From: Sphaerisporangium sp. TRM90804
GTDB taxonomy: Bacteria; Actinomycetota; Actinomycetes; Streptosporangiales; Streptosporangiaceae
NCBI RefSeq assembly: GCF_029846175.1
Contig: NZ_JARWAC010000017.1
Coordinates: 62,001-126,000 of the forward strand
Direction: 5' to 3'
DNA length: 64,000 bases
The notes beneath the pieces were generated by a model. The model was not told where the DNA came from. It was given only the letters and a program-made list of their open reading frames with translations, and searched no databases. A program made the translations under genes and the position numbers. Numbering within the stretch: position 1 is the first letter of the stretch; each line of letters starts with the position of its first letter. This document shows positions 43,238 through 53,427 of the stretch, piece after piece.

Positions 43238-45109
43238 TCAGGACCCGGTGGACCGGATCGAGGTGAAGACCGTGTTGACGTCCGGCAGCAGCCGCTTGCT
43301 GCGCTCGGGCACCGACATGTAGACGATCGCCGGGACGTCGCCGCCGGTGCTGACGGCCGCCACCACCATCGTCGTCTTGGCGTCGCCCGCCGTGACCTGG
43401 TAGGCGGCCAGCCGCGCCGGACGGCCGCCGACCGACACCCGCTGCTCGGCGATCTTGGCGACCTTGTTGCCCTCGGGGAAGAACTTGTTGCGGGCGGCGA
43501 ACGCCACCGCGCTGATCACCGGGGCGAGCTTCTCGGGCTCGGAGGCGGAGTACTTCTCGGCGAGCCCCTCCGAGAGCGGCCCCGTCATCACCTGGGCGAA
43601 CTGCGGGTTGCCCGCCGAGTCCTGCCCCGCGGGGACGTACTGGCGGGTGGCGAAGCCGTACTCCGCCTTCACGAGCTGGGAGCGCAGGTCGAGCCGCCAC
43701 GGCCCGCCGAGGCGCGCGACGCTGACGGAGGCGGCCTCGTCGGTGAGGGTGCCCGTGCGGGGGGAGGCCTGGCCGGGGTACTTCGGCAGCCGGCCGACCG
43801 ACTGCGGCTTGGTGGTCGCGGGCGGCTTGCGGGAGGCGGCCGGCGCGGTGGGGCCGGCGTTCGCGCTCGTCTCGCCCTCGCCCGGCGACGGCCTCAGCGG
43901 GCCGGCGAGGAACGCCCACAGCAGGGCGGCGATCAGCGCGACCACCATCGAGGCCACCAGGGCGAGCAGCCATGCCCGCCTGCCGCCGGCGGCTTCGGCG
44001 TCGGCCTCCTCGCCGATGGCCTCGTAGTTGTCGCCGAAGACGGTGTTCCACAACTGCTGCTGGCGCTCGGGCGGCGGGGTCTTGGGCCCGCTGATCTGCC
44101 CGGCCGTGACGAACGGCTTGTAGGGGTCGTGCGGCTGCCGCTGCCGGGGGTCGCGCGCGGACGCCGGGCCGGCATCCGCCGGGGTCTGCTGCCCGGGCGC
44201 GGAGGTGTGCTGCGGGCCCGTGGGAGCGTGCGGCGGCGCGGCGGCCGAGGCGGTGTGCTGCTGGGAGCCGGGGCCGGAGGGGGCGTACGCCTGCGGGCCG
44301 CCGTCGGCGTCGTACCGCTGGGGCCCGCTGTCGGCCGGGGTGTACCGGCGCGGGCCGGCGGGCTCGGCGCTCTGCCTCTGGGGGCCGGCGCCGGAGGGCG
44401 TGTACCGCTGAGGGCCGCTGTCGGCCGGGCCGTAGCGCTGCGGCGCGCTGTCGGCGGGGGTGTACCGCTGGGGGCCGCTGTCGGCGGGGGTGTACCGCTG
44501 GGGCGCGCTGTCGGCCGGGGTGTAGCGCTGCGGGCCGGTCGCCGAGGGCATGTACTGCTGCGGGCCGGTGGTGCGGGCCGCGCTCTGGTGGGAGTCCGGA
44601 CCCGGATCGGCGTAGCGCTGGACCTCGGGCTCGGGGTGGCGCTGGTGGCCGGCCGGCGGGGCCGCGTGCTGCCCGGGGCGGGCGGGGTCGGCGGCGAAGG
44701 GGGCCGAGGGCGGCTGCTGCGGGTAGGCGGCGGCGTCGCCGCGGCGCTGCTCCGCGCGTGCGCGCGAGCCGTTCGCGGACGGCTCGAAGACCGAGGCGGA
44801 CGAGGAGGGAGCCGGGGGCGTCTCAGGCCACGCTGGGGGGTTCTCCGGCCAGGCGGGAGGGTTCTCCGGCCATGCCGGGGTGCGCGTGGACTGGCTGGTG
44901 GGCTCAGGTGCCATCGCTGGCGAACCTCCCGACATCATGCCCGGATTGGGGGTGCTCGGCATGATCTCATGTGGAGCGGGGGGGTCCGCAGGAGATTCGA
45001 AGAATGCCCCGTGGAGCCGCAGGCCGTTCGGATCGGTCGGCGGGTCCTGCATCGGCAGGTCGTCCCGCGCGAATTCCGGGCCCTGTCCGGGCTGAAACGA
45101 GTTCGCCAC
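43238..45109 (-). CDS. Repeat-rich bitopic membrane protein, unknown function
   Basis: A 623-residue protein. The N-terminal 365 residues are a Pro/Gln/Ala-rich, probably disordered cytoplasmic region. It contains three AWPENPP-type heptapeptides (about residues 78-98) and a run of decapeptides of the form RYTPADSGPQ (about 185-270). One membrane helix follows (about 378-402, LLALVASMVVALIAALLWAF), then an Ala/Pro linker and a roughly 190-residue extracytoplasmic domain. The last 80 residues resemble the protein at 20060-21136 (VPxxxKRLLPDVNTVFTSIR against IPEAQKKRFADINKVMSGIR). No enzyme motif is seen. It is divergent from leuS. Confidence 0.6.
   Translation of the reverse strand: MANSFQPGQGPEFARDDLPMQDPPTDPNGLRLHGAFFESPADPPAPHEIMPSTPNPGMMSGGSPAMAPEPTSQSTRTPAWPENPPAWPENPPAWPETPPAPSSSASVFEPSANGSRARAEQRRGDAAAYPQQPPSAPFAADPARPGQHAAPPAGHQRHPEPEVQRYADPGPDSHQSAARTTGPQQYMPSATGPQRYTPADSAPQRYTPADSGPQRYTPADSAPQRYGPADSGPQRYTPSGAGPQRQSAEPAGPRRYTPADSGPQRYDADGGPQAYAPSGPGSQQHTASAAAPPHAPTGPQHTSAPGQQTPADAGPASARDPRQRQPHDPYKPFVTAGQISGPKTPPPERQQQLWNTVFGDNYEAIGEEADAEAAGGRRAWLLALVASMVVALIAALLWAFLAGPLRPSPGEGETSANAGPTAPAASRKPPATTKPQSVGRLPKYPGQASPRTGTLTDEAASVSVARLGGPWRLDLRSQLVKAEYGFATRQYVPAGQDSAGNPQFAQVMTGPLSEGLAEKYSASEPEKLAPVISAVAFAARNKFFPEGNKVAKIAEQRVSVGGRPARLAAYQVTAGDAKTTMVVAAVSTGGDVPAIVYMSVPERSKRLLPDVNTVFTSIRSTGS
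44312..44560 (-). repeat. 30-bp coding tandem repeats (decapeptide array)
   Basis: About eight imperfect 30-base units such as GGTGTACCGCTGGGG..GCTGTCGGC on the plus strand encode RYTPADS(A/G)PQ variants in the disordered part of the preceding protein. Some adjacent units are nearly identical, which suggests recent slippage or recombination. Confidence 0.8.
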
Positions 45110-45240
45110 AGCGAAAAGAGTAATCTAAAGGGACATACGAGGTCACAACGGATCTATCACCATAGGGCGTCCACCGGCGATTTCCCCCGCTCCACCAGTG
45201 GGGGCCCGGGAACGATATGAACTCCGATTGCACGCTGCGC

Positions 45241-45300
45241 TACGCTTGAGCTGTGCGTGGCGGGACCCTGCTTCTTGGCCGGCCGCGTCGACCGAGCTGA
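45241..45300 (+). promoter_or_regulatory. leuS leader: -10 element and Leu-codon leader peptide
   Basis: TACGCT (45241-45246) fits a -10, with a weak TGAACT -35 17 bases upstream. Seven bases later a GTG (45253) opens a 15-residue frame, MRGGTLLLGRPRRPS, ending at the TGA 45298-45300. It holds three consecutive Leu codons, CTG CTT CTT (45268-45276); CTT is rare in such a GC-rich genome. This is the expected sensor for attenuation by leucyl-tRNA. Confidence 0.7.
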
Positions 45301-45344
45301 CGCCGGCCGACGCGGCTGCCCCTCGTGGACACGAGGGGTTTTTT
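45280..45344 (+). terminator. Attenuator-like hairpin and intrinsic terminator before leuS
   Basis: CCCCTCGTG (45319-45327) pairs with CACGAGGGG (45330-45338), followed by six T (45339-45344): a textbook terminator 43 bases before leuS. Just upstream, CGGCCGCGTCG (45280-45290) can pair with CGACGCGGCTG (45308-45318, one G-T), a candidate competing stem that abuts the terminator. Confidence 0.8.
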
Positions 45345-45387
45345 GTTGGTCGAGCCACCGCTTTGAGCGAACCGAGGGACATGGGCC

Positions 45388-47847
<2,460 letters not shown>

Positions 47848-47864
47848 GGGCCGCTGAAGCGAAA

Positions 47865-47894
47865 AGAGCCGCCCACCTGACGGTGGGCGGCTCT
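47865..47894. terminator. Bidirectional terminator between leuS and lexA
   Basis: AGAGCCGCCCACC (47865-47877) pairs perfectly with GGTGGGCGGCTCT (47882-47894) around TGAC, with A-rich sequence on the left and a T/C-rich flank on the right, between convergent genes. Confidence 0.88.
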
Positions 47895-47984
47895 CTCGAT
47901 CTCGCTGGGACGGACGGCGCGTCTGGCGGGCGCGCGCGGGGCCGCTTCGCCCGGTGCGGGTGACGGGCGGGGCTCCGGCGCGGG

Positions 47985-48698
47985 TCAGAGCTTGCGCAGG
48001 ACCGCCACGACCTTGCCGAGCACGGTGGCCTCGTCGCCCGGGATGGGGTCGTAGCTGGTGTTGTGCGGCACCAGCCAGACGTGGCCGTCCTTGCGCTTGA
48101 AGGTCTTCACGGTGGCCTCGCCGTCGATCATGGCGGCGACGATGTCGCCGTTGTCGGCCACCGGCTGCTGGCGCACCACGACCCAGTCGCCGTCGGCGAT
48201 GGCGGCGTCGATCATCGAGTCGCCGCTGACCTGGAGCAGGAACAGCGTGCCCTCGCCCACGAGCTGCTTGGGAAGCGCGAAGACGTCCTCCACGCGCTCC
48301 TCGGCGAGGATCGGGCCGCCGGCCGCGATGCGGCCGACCAGCGGCACGAACGCCGCCGTGGGCCGGCTGATCAAAGGCTCCTCGCCGCCGGGGCCGACGG
48401 GGTCGACCCAGAGGGCGGGCTCGCCGGGCAGGCGGACCTCAAGCGCCCGGGGCCGGTGCGGGTCGCGGCGCAGGTAGCCCTTGCGCTGCAGGGCGGTCAA
48501 CTGGTGCGACACGCTCGACGTGCTGGTGAGCTTCACCGCCTCGCCGATCTCGCGCATCGAGGGCGGGTAGCCGCGCTGCTGCACGGAGTCGCGGATCACC
48601 TCAAGGATCTTGCGCTGCCTCGGGGTGAGGCCGAGGGAGTCGCGCCTGCGCACGGCAAGGTCGCTGACGACCGTGCCGATCTCATCCTGTTCGCTCAT
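47985..48698 (-). CDS. lexA: LexA SOS repressor
   Basis: A 237-residue LexA. The N-terminal winged helix (residues 24-88) includes [20 protein letters not shown]. The self-cleavage site is A126-G127 in [10 protein letters not shown], and the catalytic dyad is S161 ([10 protein letters not shown]) and K198 (ATVKTFKRK). It represses DNA-damage genes and cleaves itself with activated RecA. Two LexA-box-like sites lie upstream, at 48818-48833 and 48886-48901, which fits autorepression. It is convergent with leuS. Confidence 0.96.
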   Translation of the reverse strand: MSEQDEIGTVVSDLAVRRRDSLGLTPRQRKILEVIRDSVQQRGYPPSMREIGEAVKLTSTSSVSHQLTALQRKGYLRRDPHRPRALEVRLPGEPALWVDPVGPGGEEPLISRPTAAFVPLVGRIAAGGPILAEERVEDVFALPKQLVGEGTLFLLQVSGDSMIDAAIADGDWVVVRQQPVADNGDIVAAMIDGEATVKTFKRKDGHVWLVPHNTSYDPIPGDEATVLGKVVAVLRKL

Positions 48699-48817
48699 AA
48701 GGTCCTCCTCGCAGGGCGCCTCCGAGACGCCCGGTCACGCCGTGCCCCGCCCGCCTGGCTGCCCGTCCGTGTCGCCGATGTCGCACACAGCGACAATAAC
48801 TCCATTCAAGATCTTCT

Positions 48818-48833
48818 TCAAACTGGTGTTCGA
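48818..48833. promoter_or_regulatory. LexA box 1
   Basis: TCAAACTGGTGTTCGA agrees with the actinobacterial SOS box TCGAACRYRTGTTCGA at 13 of 16 positions. It is 120 bases upstream of lexA. Confidence 0.7.
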
Positions 48834-48885
48834 TTATGCCTGGAATCATCGATGCCGTGGTCGACGACATCGTACGGGAGTTCGA

Positions 48886-48901
48886 TCGATATCGTGTTCG
48901 A
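48886..48901. promoter_or_regulatory. LexA box 2 (weaker)
   Basis: TCGATATCGTGTTCGA matches the same consensus at 13 of 16 positions, with the right half perfect and the left half disrupted. It lies 68 bases from box 1. Confidence 0.45.
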
Positions 48902-49125
48902 CTCCCGATCTTAGGCCGCCTCGGCGGCAAAGTCGATCACGCGCGGGGATCTCCGGCGGGTTCGGCGGCGGCGCCCGCGAACGACTCCCGGAGCCGTCCC
49001 GGCCCGCCCGGCTCCGCCCGGCTCGCGACACGCCGTGCCGGGGGCCGTTCGCCCTGATCGGCGGCCACTTCCGGCGGACAGGCCCCGCCGACTTGCGTTC
49101 ATGGTGCGGCACTCCTACGGTTGGA

Positions 49126-49141
49126 CCACAACATCTAGTAG
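49126..49141. promoter_or_regulatory. NrdR box upstream of nrdR-nrdJ
   Basis: CCACAACATCTAGTAG matches the NrdR consensus acaCwAtATaTwGtgt at 11 of 16 positions. A weaker candidate, CCACAAGTTGTGTTTC, begins 34 bases later (49160). NrdR boxes usually occur in pairs. Confidence 0.6.
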
Positions 49142-49360
49142 TTACATCGATGTGGTTCACCACAAGTTGTGTTTCCTCTGACGCACTGCGGATTTCGCGG
49201 TGTGTGCGTGAGCCTGTTTCCGTGACAGTGGTTAAACGGGGCACCGCAGTGGTGAAAGCGACGACATATGACGGTTTTTCCTGAGGTGGCTTCTCGGGAG
49301 CCTCGTGATTCGGGGCGGCCGGCGTAACCGATGAGGACGGCGAGGAAATGGAGGCGGCAC

Positions 49361-49873
49361 ATGCATTGTCCATTCTGTCGTCATCCGGACACGCGGGTCA
49401 TCGACAGCCGCTCGACGGAGGACGGCGCGGCGATCCGCCGCAGGCGCACCTGTCCGGAGTGCGGGCGCCGGTTCACCACGCAGGAGACCGTGCTGCTGAT
49501 GGTGAGCAAGCGCAGCGGGGTGACCGAGGCGTTCTCCCGCGAGAAGGTGATCGCCGGCGTGCGCCGCGCCTGCCAGGGCCGTCCGGTCGGCGAGGACTCA
49601 CTGGCCCAGCTCGGCCAGCGGGTCGAGGAGAGCATCCGGGCCACCGGCGCCGCGGAGATCCCGGCCCACCAGGTGGGCCTGGCGATCCTGGGGCCCCTGC
49701 GCCAGCTCGACGAGGTGGCCTATCTGCGGTTCGCCTCGGTCTACCGGAGCTTTGAGACACTCGACGACTTCGAGGCCGAGATCGAGCAGCTCCGGGCGGC
49801 GCGGGCCGCCCGGGCGGGCGACGAGGCCGCCGAGGCCGAGGCGGGCGAGCAGGAGCGGATCGAGCGGATCTGA
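49361..49873 (+). CDS. nrdR: Transcriptional repressor NrdR
   Basis: A 170-residue protein. The start ATG 49361 gives the canonical [17 protein letters not shown]; the frame extends ten codons upstream but the family begins here. The zinc ribbon uses CPFC and [10 protein letters not shown], and the ATP-cone (residues 48-138) includes [19 protein letters not shown] and [14 protein letters not shown]. NrdR senses ATP/dATP and represses ribonucleotide reductase genes. It is followed 111 bases later by nrdJ, the usual actinomycete arrangement. The Glu/Ala-rich tail of about 20 residues is typical. Confidence 0.96.
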   Translation: MHCPFCRHPDTRVIDSRSTEDGAAIRRRRTCPECGRRFTTQETVLLMVSKRSGVTEAFSREKVIAGVRRACQGRPVGEDSLAQLGQRVEESIRATGAAEIPAHQVGLAILGPLRQLDEVAYLRFASVYRSFETLDDFEAEIEQLRAARAARAGDEAAEAEAGEQERIERI

Positions 49874-49984
49874 TGTGAGGTCCGCCGACGTTAGACGAAG
49901 TGGGGCCCCGGCGCCGGGGGAGCGGTTCGGCGTGACCAAGTGTGCGGAGACGCGGGCTCAGCGGGGCCCTGGAAGGGGGAGACC

Positions 49985-52837
49985 ATGACGGAGACGGTGA
50001 GCGGTTCGGTGGGACGCGGGGGGAAGCGTGCCGGCCGAGGGCTCAAGATCCGGCGTATCAACACCACGCCCGGGGTGCACCCGTACGACCAGGTGAACTG
50101 GGAGCACCGTGACGTCGTGATGACGAACTGGCGCGACGGCTCGGTGAACTTCGAGCAGCGCGGGGTGGAGTTCCCCGACTTCTGGTCGGTCAACGCCGCC
50201 AACATCGTGACCACCAAGTACTTCCGCGGCGCGGTCGGCACCCCGCAGCGCGAGGTCAGCCTGCGGCAGCTCGTCGACCGCGTGGTCGGCGTCTACACCC
50301 GCACGGGGCGTGAGAACGGCTACTTCGCCTCCGAGGAGGACGCCGAGATCTTCGACCACGAGCTGAAGCACGCGTTGATCCACCAGATCTTCAGCTTCAA
50401 CTCCCCGGTCTGGTTCAACGTGGGCACCGCCTCGCCGCAGCAGGTGAGCGCCTGCTTCATCCTCGCCGTCGACGACGAGATGGAGTCGATCCTCGAGTGG
50501 TACAAGGAGGAGGGCGTCATCTTCAAGGGCGGCTCCGGCTCCGGGGTCAACCTCTCGCGCATCCGCTCCAGCAAGGAGCTGCTGTCCAGCGGCGGCACGG
50601 CCAGCGGCCCGGTGTCGTTCATGCGCGGCGCCGACGCCTCCGCGGGCACCATCAAGTCGGGCGGGGCCACCCGCCGCGCCGCCAAGATGGTCGTGCTCGA
50701 CGTCGACCACCCCGACATCGAGGAGTTCATCGAGACCAAGGCGCGCGAAGAGGACAAGATCCGCGCCCTGCGCGACGCCGGCTTCGACATGGACCTCGGC
50801 GGCAAGGACATCGTCTCCGTCCAGTACCAGAACGCCAACAACTCCGTCCGGGTCTCCGACGAGTTCATGCGCACCGTGGAGGCCGACGGCCGGTTCGGGC
50901 TCAGGTCGCGGCTTTCCGGCGAGGTCATCGAGGAGGTCGGCGCCCGGTCGCTGTTCCGCAAGATGGCCAAGGCCGCCTGGGAGTGCGCCGACCCCGGCGT
51001 TCAGTACGACGACACGATCAACGACTGGCACACCTGCCCGGAGACCGGCAGGATCACCGCCTCCAACCCGTGCTCGGAGTACGTCCACCTGGACAACTCC
51101 TCGTGCAACCTGGCGAGCGTCAACCTGCTGAAGTTCCTGCGCGACGACGACGCCTTCGACGTCGAGGGCTTCGTCAAGACCACCGAGCTGATCATCACGG
51201 CGATGGACATCTCCATCACCTTCGCCGACTTCCCGACCAAGAAGATCGCCGAGACCACCCGCGCCTACCGCCAGCTCGGCATCGGCTACGCCAACCTCGG
51301 CGCGCTGCTCATGGCCACCGGCCACGCCTACGACTCCGACGGCGGCCGGTCGGTCGCAGCGGCCATCACCAGCCTGATGACCGGCGTCTCCTACCGCCGC
51401 AGCGCCGAGCTGGCCGCGATCGTCGGGCCCTACGACGGCTACAAGCGCAACGCCGAGCCGCACAAGCGGGTCATGCGCAAGCACGCCGCCGCCAACGACG
51501 AGCTGCGCGGCCGCGACGCCCTCGACCGTCCGGTGCTCGCCGAGGCCACCCGGCAGTGGCAGGAGTGCCTGCGCCTGGGCGAGAAGAACGGCTACCGCAA
51601 CGCGCAGGCCTCGCTGCTCGCGCCGACCGGCACCATCGGCCTGATGATGGACTGCGACACCACCGGCATCGAGCCCGACCTGGCGCTGGTGAAGTTCAAG
51701 AAGCTCGTCGGCGGCGGGTCGATGCAGATCGTCAACCAGACCATCCCGCGGGCCCTGCGCCGGCTCGGCTACCAGCCCGAGCAGGTCGAGGCCATCGTCG
51801 AGTACATCGCCGTGAACGGGCACGTCATGGACGCCCCCGGGCTCAAGCTCGAGCACTACGACGTGTTCGACTGCGCCATGGGCGAGCGGGCGATCGCCCC
51901 CATGGGCCACGTCCGCATGATGGCGGCCACCCAGCCGTTCCTGTCGGGCGCCATCTCCAAGACGGTCAACCTGCCCGAGGGCGCCACCATCGAGGACATC
52001 GAGCAGGTCTACCTCGAAGGCTGGAAGCTCGGCCTGAAGGCCCTGGCCGTCTACCGCGACAACTGCAAGGTCGGCCAGCCGCTGTCGGTGTCCAAGAGGG
52101 CCGAGGAGAAGGCCGCCGAGCCGGTCGTCCAGGTGGTCGAGGTGGCCAGGCCCACCCGCCGCCGCCTGCCCAACCAGCGCCCGAGCACCACGACGCGCTT
52201 CACCGTGGGCGGGGCCAAGGGGTACATGACGGCCTCCTCCTACCCCGACGACGGGCTCGGCGAGGTCTTCCTGAAGATGTCCAAGCAGGGGTCCACCCTG
52301 GCCGGCGTCATGGACGCCTTCTCCGTCGCCATCTCCGTCGGGCTCCAGCACGGCGTCCCGCTGGAGACGTTCGTCAGCAAGTTCGTCAACATGCGGTTCG
52401 AGCCCGCCGGCATGACCGACGACCCCGACGTCCGCATGGCGGCCTCGGTGGTCGACTACATCTTCCGCAGGCTCGCGCTGGATCACCTCCCGTACGACGA
52501 GCGCGCCGCTCTCGGCGTCTTCTCGGCCGCCGAGCGCGCCGCCCAGCAGCGCGCCGAGCACCAGGGCGCCGCGGCGGAGGTCATCATCGACACCGCGGCC
52601 CTGGCCCAGTCCGCCCCCATCGAGGAGCACCCGGCCGAGCCCGCCGCCGACCTGCCCGCCCCGGCCCCCAGGCCCACGCCCCCCACCCCGAAGGCGAACG
52701 GCTCCGCCCACGCTCTCGAAAGCCACCAGGGCCGCACCGCCGACGCCCCCCTGTGCATGACCTGCGGCACCAAGATGCGCCCGGCGGGCAGCTGCTACGT
52801 CTGCGAGGGCTGCGGCAGCACCAGCGGCTGCAGCTGA
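49985..52837 (+). CDS. nrdJ: Vitamin B12-dependent (class II) ribonucleotide reductase
   Basis: A 950-residue enzyme reducing ribonucleotides to deoxyribonucleotides with adenosylcobalamin, without needing oxygen. The start ATG 49985 follows GGAAGGGGGAG. Core features: SPVWFNVGTASPQQVSACFI with the active-site Cys, ITASNPCSEYVHLDNSSCN, LAPTGTIGLMMDCDTTGIEP, and the C-terminal zinc-ribbon/thiol region CMTCGTKMRPAGSCYVCEGC. The insertion around residues 705-740 is Arg/Pro-rich. It contains no intein. It is probably co-transcribed with nrdR and repressed by it. No cobalamin riboswitch fits in the 111-base gap. Confidence 0.96.
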   Translation: MTETVSGSVGRGGKRAGRGLKIRRINTTPGVHPYDQVNWEHRDVVMTNWRDGSVNFEQRGVEFPDFWSVNAANIVTTKYFRGAVGTPQREVSLRQLVDRVVGVYTRTGRENGYFASEEDAEIFDHELKHALIHQIFSFNSPVWFNVGTASPQQVSACFILAVDDEMESILEWYKEEGVIFKGGSGSGVNLSRIRSSKELLSSGGTASGPVSFMRGADASAGTIKSGGATRRAAKMVVLDVDHPDIEEFIETKAREEDKIRALRDAGFDMDLGGKDIVSVQYQNANNSVRVSDEFMRTVEADGRFGLRSRLSGEVIEEVGARSLFRKMAKAAWECADPGVQYDDTINDWHTCPETGRITASNPCSEYVHLDNSSCNLASVNLLKFLRDDDAFDVEGFVKTTELIITAMDISITFADFPTKKIAETTRAYRQLGIGYANLGALLMATGHAYDSDGGRSVAAAITSLMTGVSYRRSAELAAIVGPYDGYKRNAEPHKRVMRKHAAANDELRGRDALDRPVLAEATRQWQECLRLGEKNGYRNAQASLLAPTGTIGLMMDCDTTGIEPDLALVKFKKLVGGGSMQIVNQTIPRALRRLGYQPEQVEAIVEYIAVNGHVMDAPGLKLEHYDVFDCAMGERAIAPMGHVRMMAATQPFLSGAISKTVNLPEGATIEDIEQVYLEGWKLGLKALAVYRDNCKVGQPLSVSKRAEEKAAEPVVQVVEVARPTRRRLPNQRPSTTTRFTVGGAKGYMTASSYPDDGLGEVFLKMSKQGSTLAGVMDAFSVAISVGLQHGVPLETFVSKFVNMRFEPAGMTDDPDVRMAASVVDYIFRRLALDHLPYDERAALGVFSAAERAAQQRAEHQGAAAEVIIDTAALAQSAPIEEHPAEPAADLPAPAPRPTPPTPKANGSAHALESHQGRTADAPLCMTCGTKMRPAGSCYVCEGCGSTSGCS

Positions 52838-52849
52838 CAGCGGGGGCGG

Positions 52850-52938
52850 GTCGCCGCTGAGGCGACGGGTTGAACGCCCGTTGTACGGGGGTCTGGCATA
52901 CGTGATCGCCCCCTGGTTTCGATCTGGAGCCAGGGGGC
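52850..52938 (+). terminator. Two hairpins after nrdJ
   Basis: GTCGCC (52850-52855) pairs with GGCGAC (52861-52866), and GCCCCCTGG (52908-52916) pairs with CCAGGGGGC (52930-52938). There is no T-run. The rest of 52838-53040 is unremarkable. Confidence 0.55.
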
Positions 52939-53040
52939 AACAGGTGCCTCTCGGCGCCCCCGCTGGGCGGCCGAGACGGCAGACGCCCGGTCTTCCAGGG
53001 TCAGGCGTTCGTCGCGACCGAACGATGTCGACGCGCACGT

Positions 53041-53313
53041 ATGACGGAGGTGTTGATCATTTCAGAGAATCCTCGTCAGACCGGTGACAAGGCCGCCTCG
53101 GATGCCGGCAAGACGCTGGCGGGCCAGAACGCGACCGACGCGGAGAAGTCCGCCGCGGCGAGCGCGCTGTCGCAGGCACCCGAGAGCACCGGCCAGACCG
53201 GTGAGAAGGCCGCCTCGGACGCCGGCGAGACGCTGGGGAGCAAGGACGCGACCAAGACGGAGAAGTCCGCCGCGGCCAGCGCCCTGTCGCAGACGCCTTC
53301 CGACGAGAAGTGA
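53041..53313 (+). CDS. Small Ala/Ser/Lys-rich two-repeat protein, unknown function
   Basis: A 90-residue protein made of two homologous 35-40-residue units: QTGDKAASDAGKTLAGQNAT then DAEKSAAASALSQAP, and QTGEKAASDAGETLGSKDAT then KTEKSAAASALSQTP. The composition is strongly Ala/Ser/Lys/Thr with no Cys, Trp or aromatic residues; it is probably helical or disordered. The pattern TGxxAASxAGxxL..EKSAAxSALSQ recalls short single-unit bacterial proteins of unknown role. The start is uncertain: no ribosome site precedes ATG 53041, while GGAGG lies just inside the frame. A terminator-like hairpin follows. Confidence 0.6.
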   Translation: MTEVLIISENPRQTGDKAASDAGKTLAGQNATDAEKSAAASALSQAPESTGQTGEKAASDAGETLGSKDATKTEKSAAASALSQTPSDEK

Positions 53314-53319
53314 CATGCG

Positions 53320-53347
53320 GGCTGCCCGGGTCACCACCCGGGCAGCC
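53320..53347. terminator. Hairpin after the small repeat gene
   Basis: GGCTGCCCGGG (53320-53330) pairs with CCCGGGCAGCC (53337-53347), six bases after the stop and facing the convergent permease gene. Confidence 0.7.
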
Positions 53348-53427
53348 GCCCCGCACGTCTCTCGGCTTCCGCCCGCCTCCCCGGCGGGTGAGGACCGGCG
53401 CGTCGTCGTCATCCACGTTTGACGGGT

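Larger units (their letters stand above)
48699..49360. other. lexA-nrdR divergent intergenic region
   Basis: A 662-base region without a recognisable gene. It holds two LexA-like boxes on the lexA side, a GGGAGT..ACTCCC dyad (48876-48906) covering the second box, a GC-rich middle (about 48910-49120) and an AT-rich nrdR side with an NrdR box and the palindrome ACATCGATGT (49144-49153). Confidence 0.6.

Noticed and set aside
44312-44560. CRISPR-like regular repeats
   Set aside because: The 30-bp units are contiguous and stay in the reading frame of a large protein.
45110-45387. T-box riboswitch upstream of leuS
   Set aside because: No T-box sequence or specifier-stem pattern was seen; the Leu-codon leader peptide explains the terminator better.
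49874-49984. Cobalamin riboswitch for nrdJ
   Set aside because: The gap is only 111 bases and has no B12-box-like conserved core.
49958-53038. A 1026-codon open frame on the strand opposite nrdJ
   Set aside because: It is a codon-bias shadow of nrdJ; the translation is Gly/Ala/Val/Asp/Arg-rich with no domain, whereas nrdJ has all catalytic motifs.
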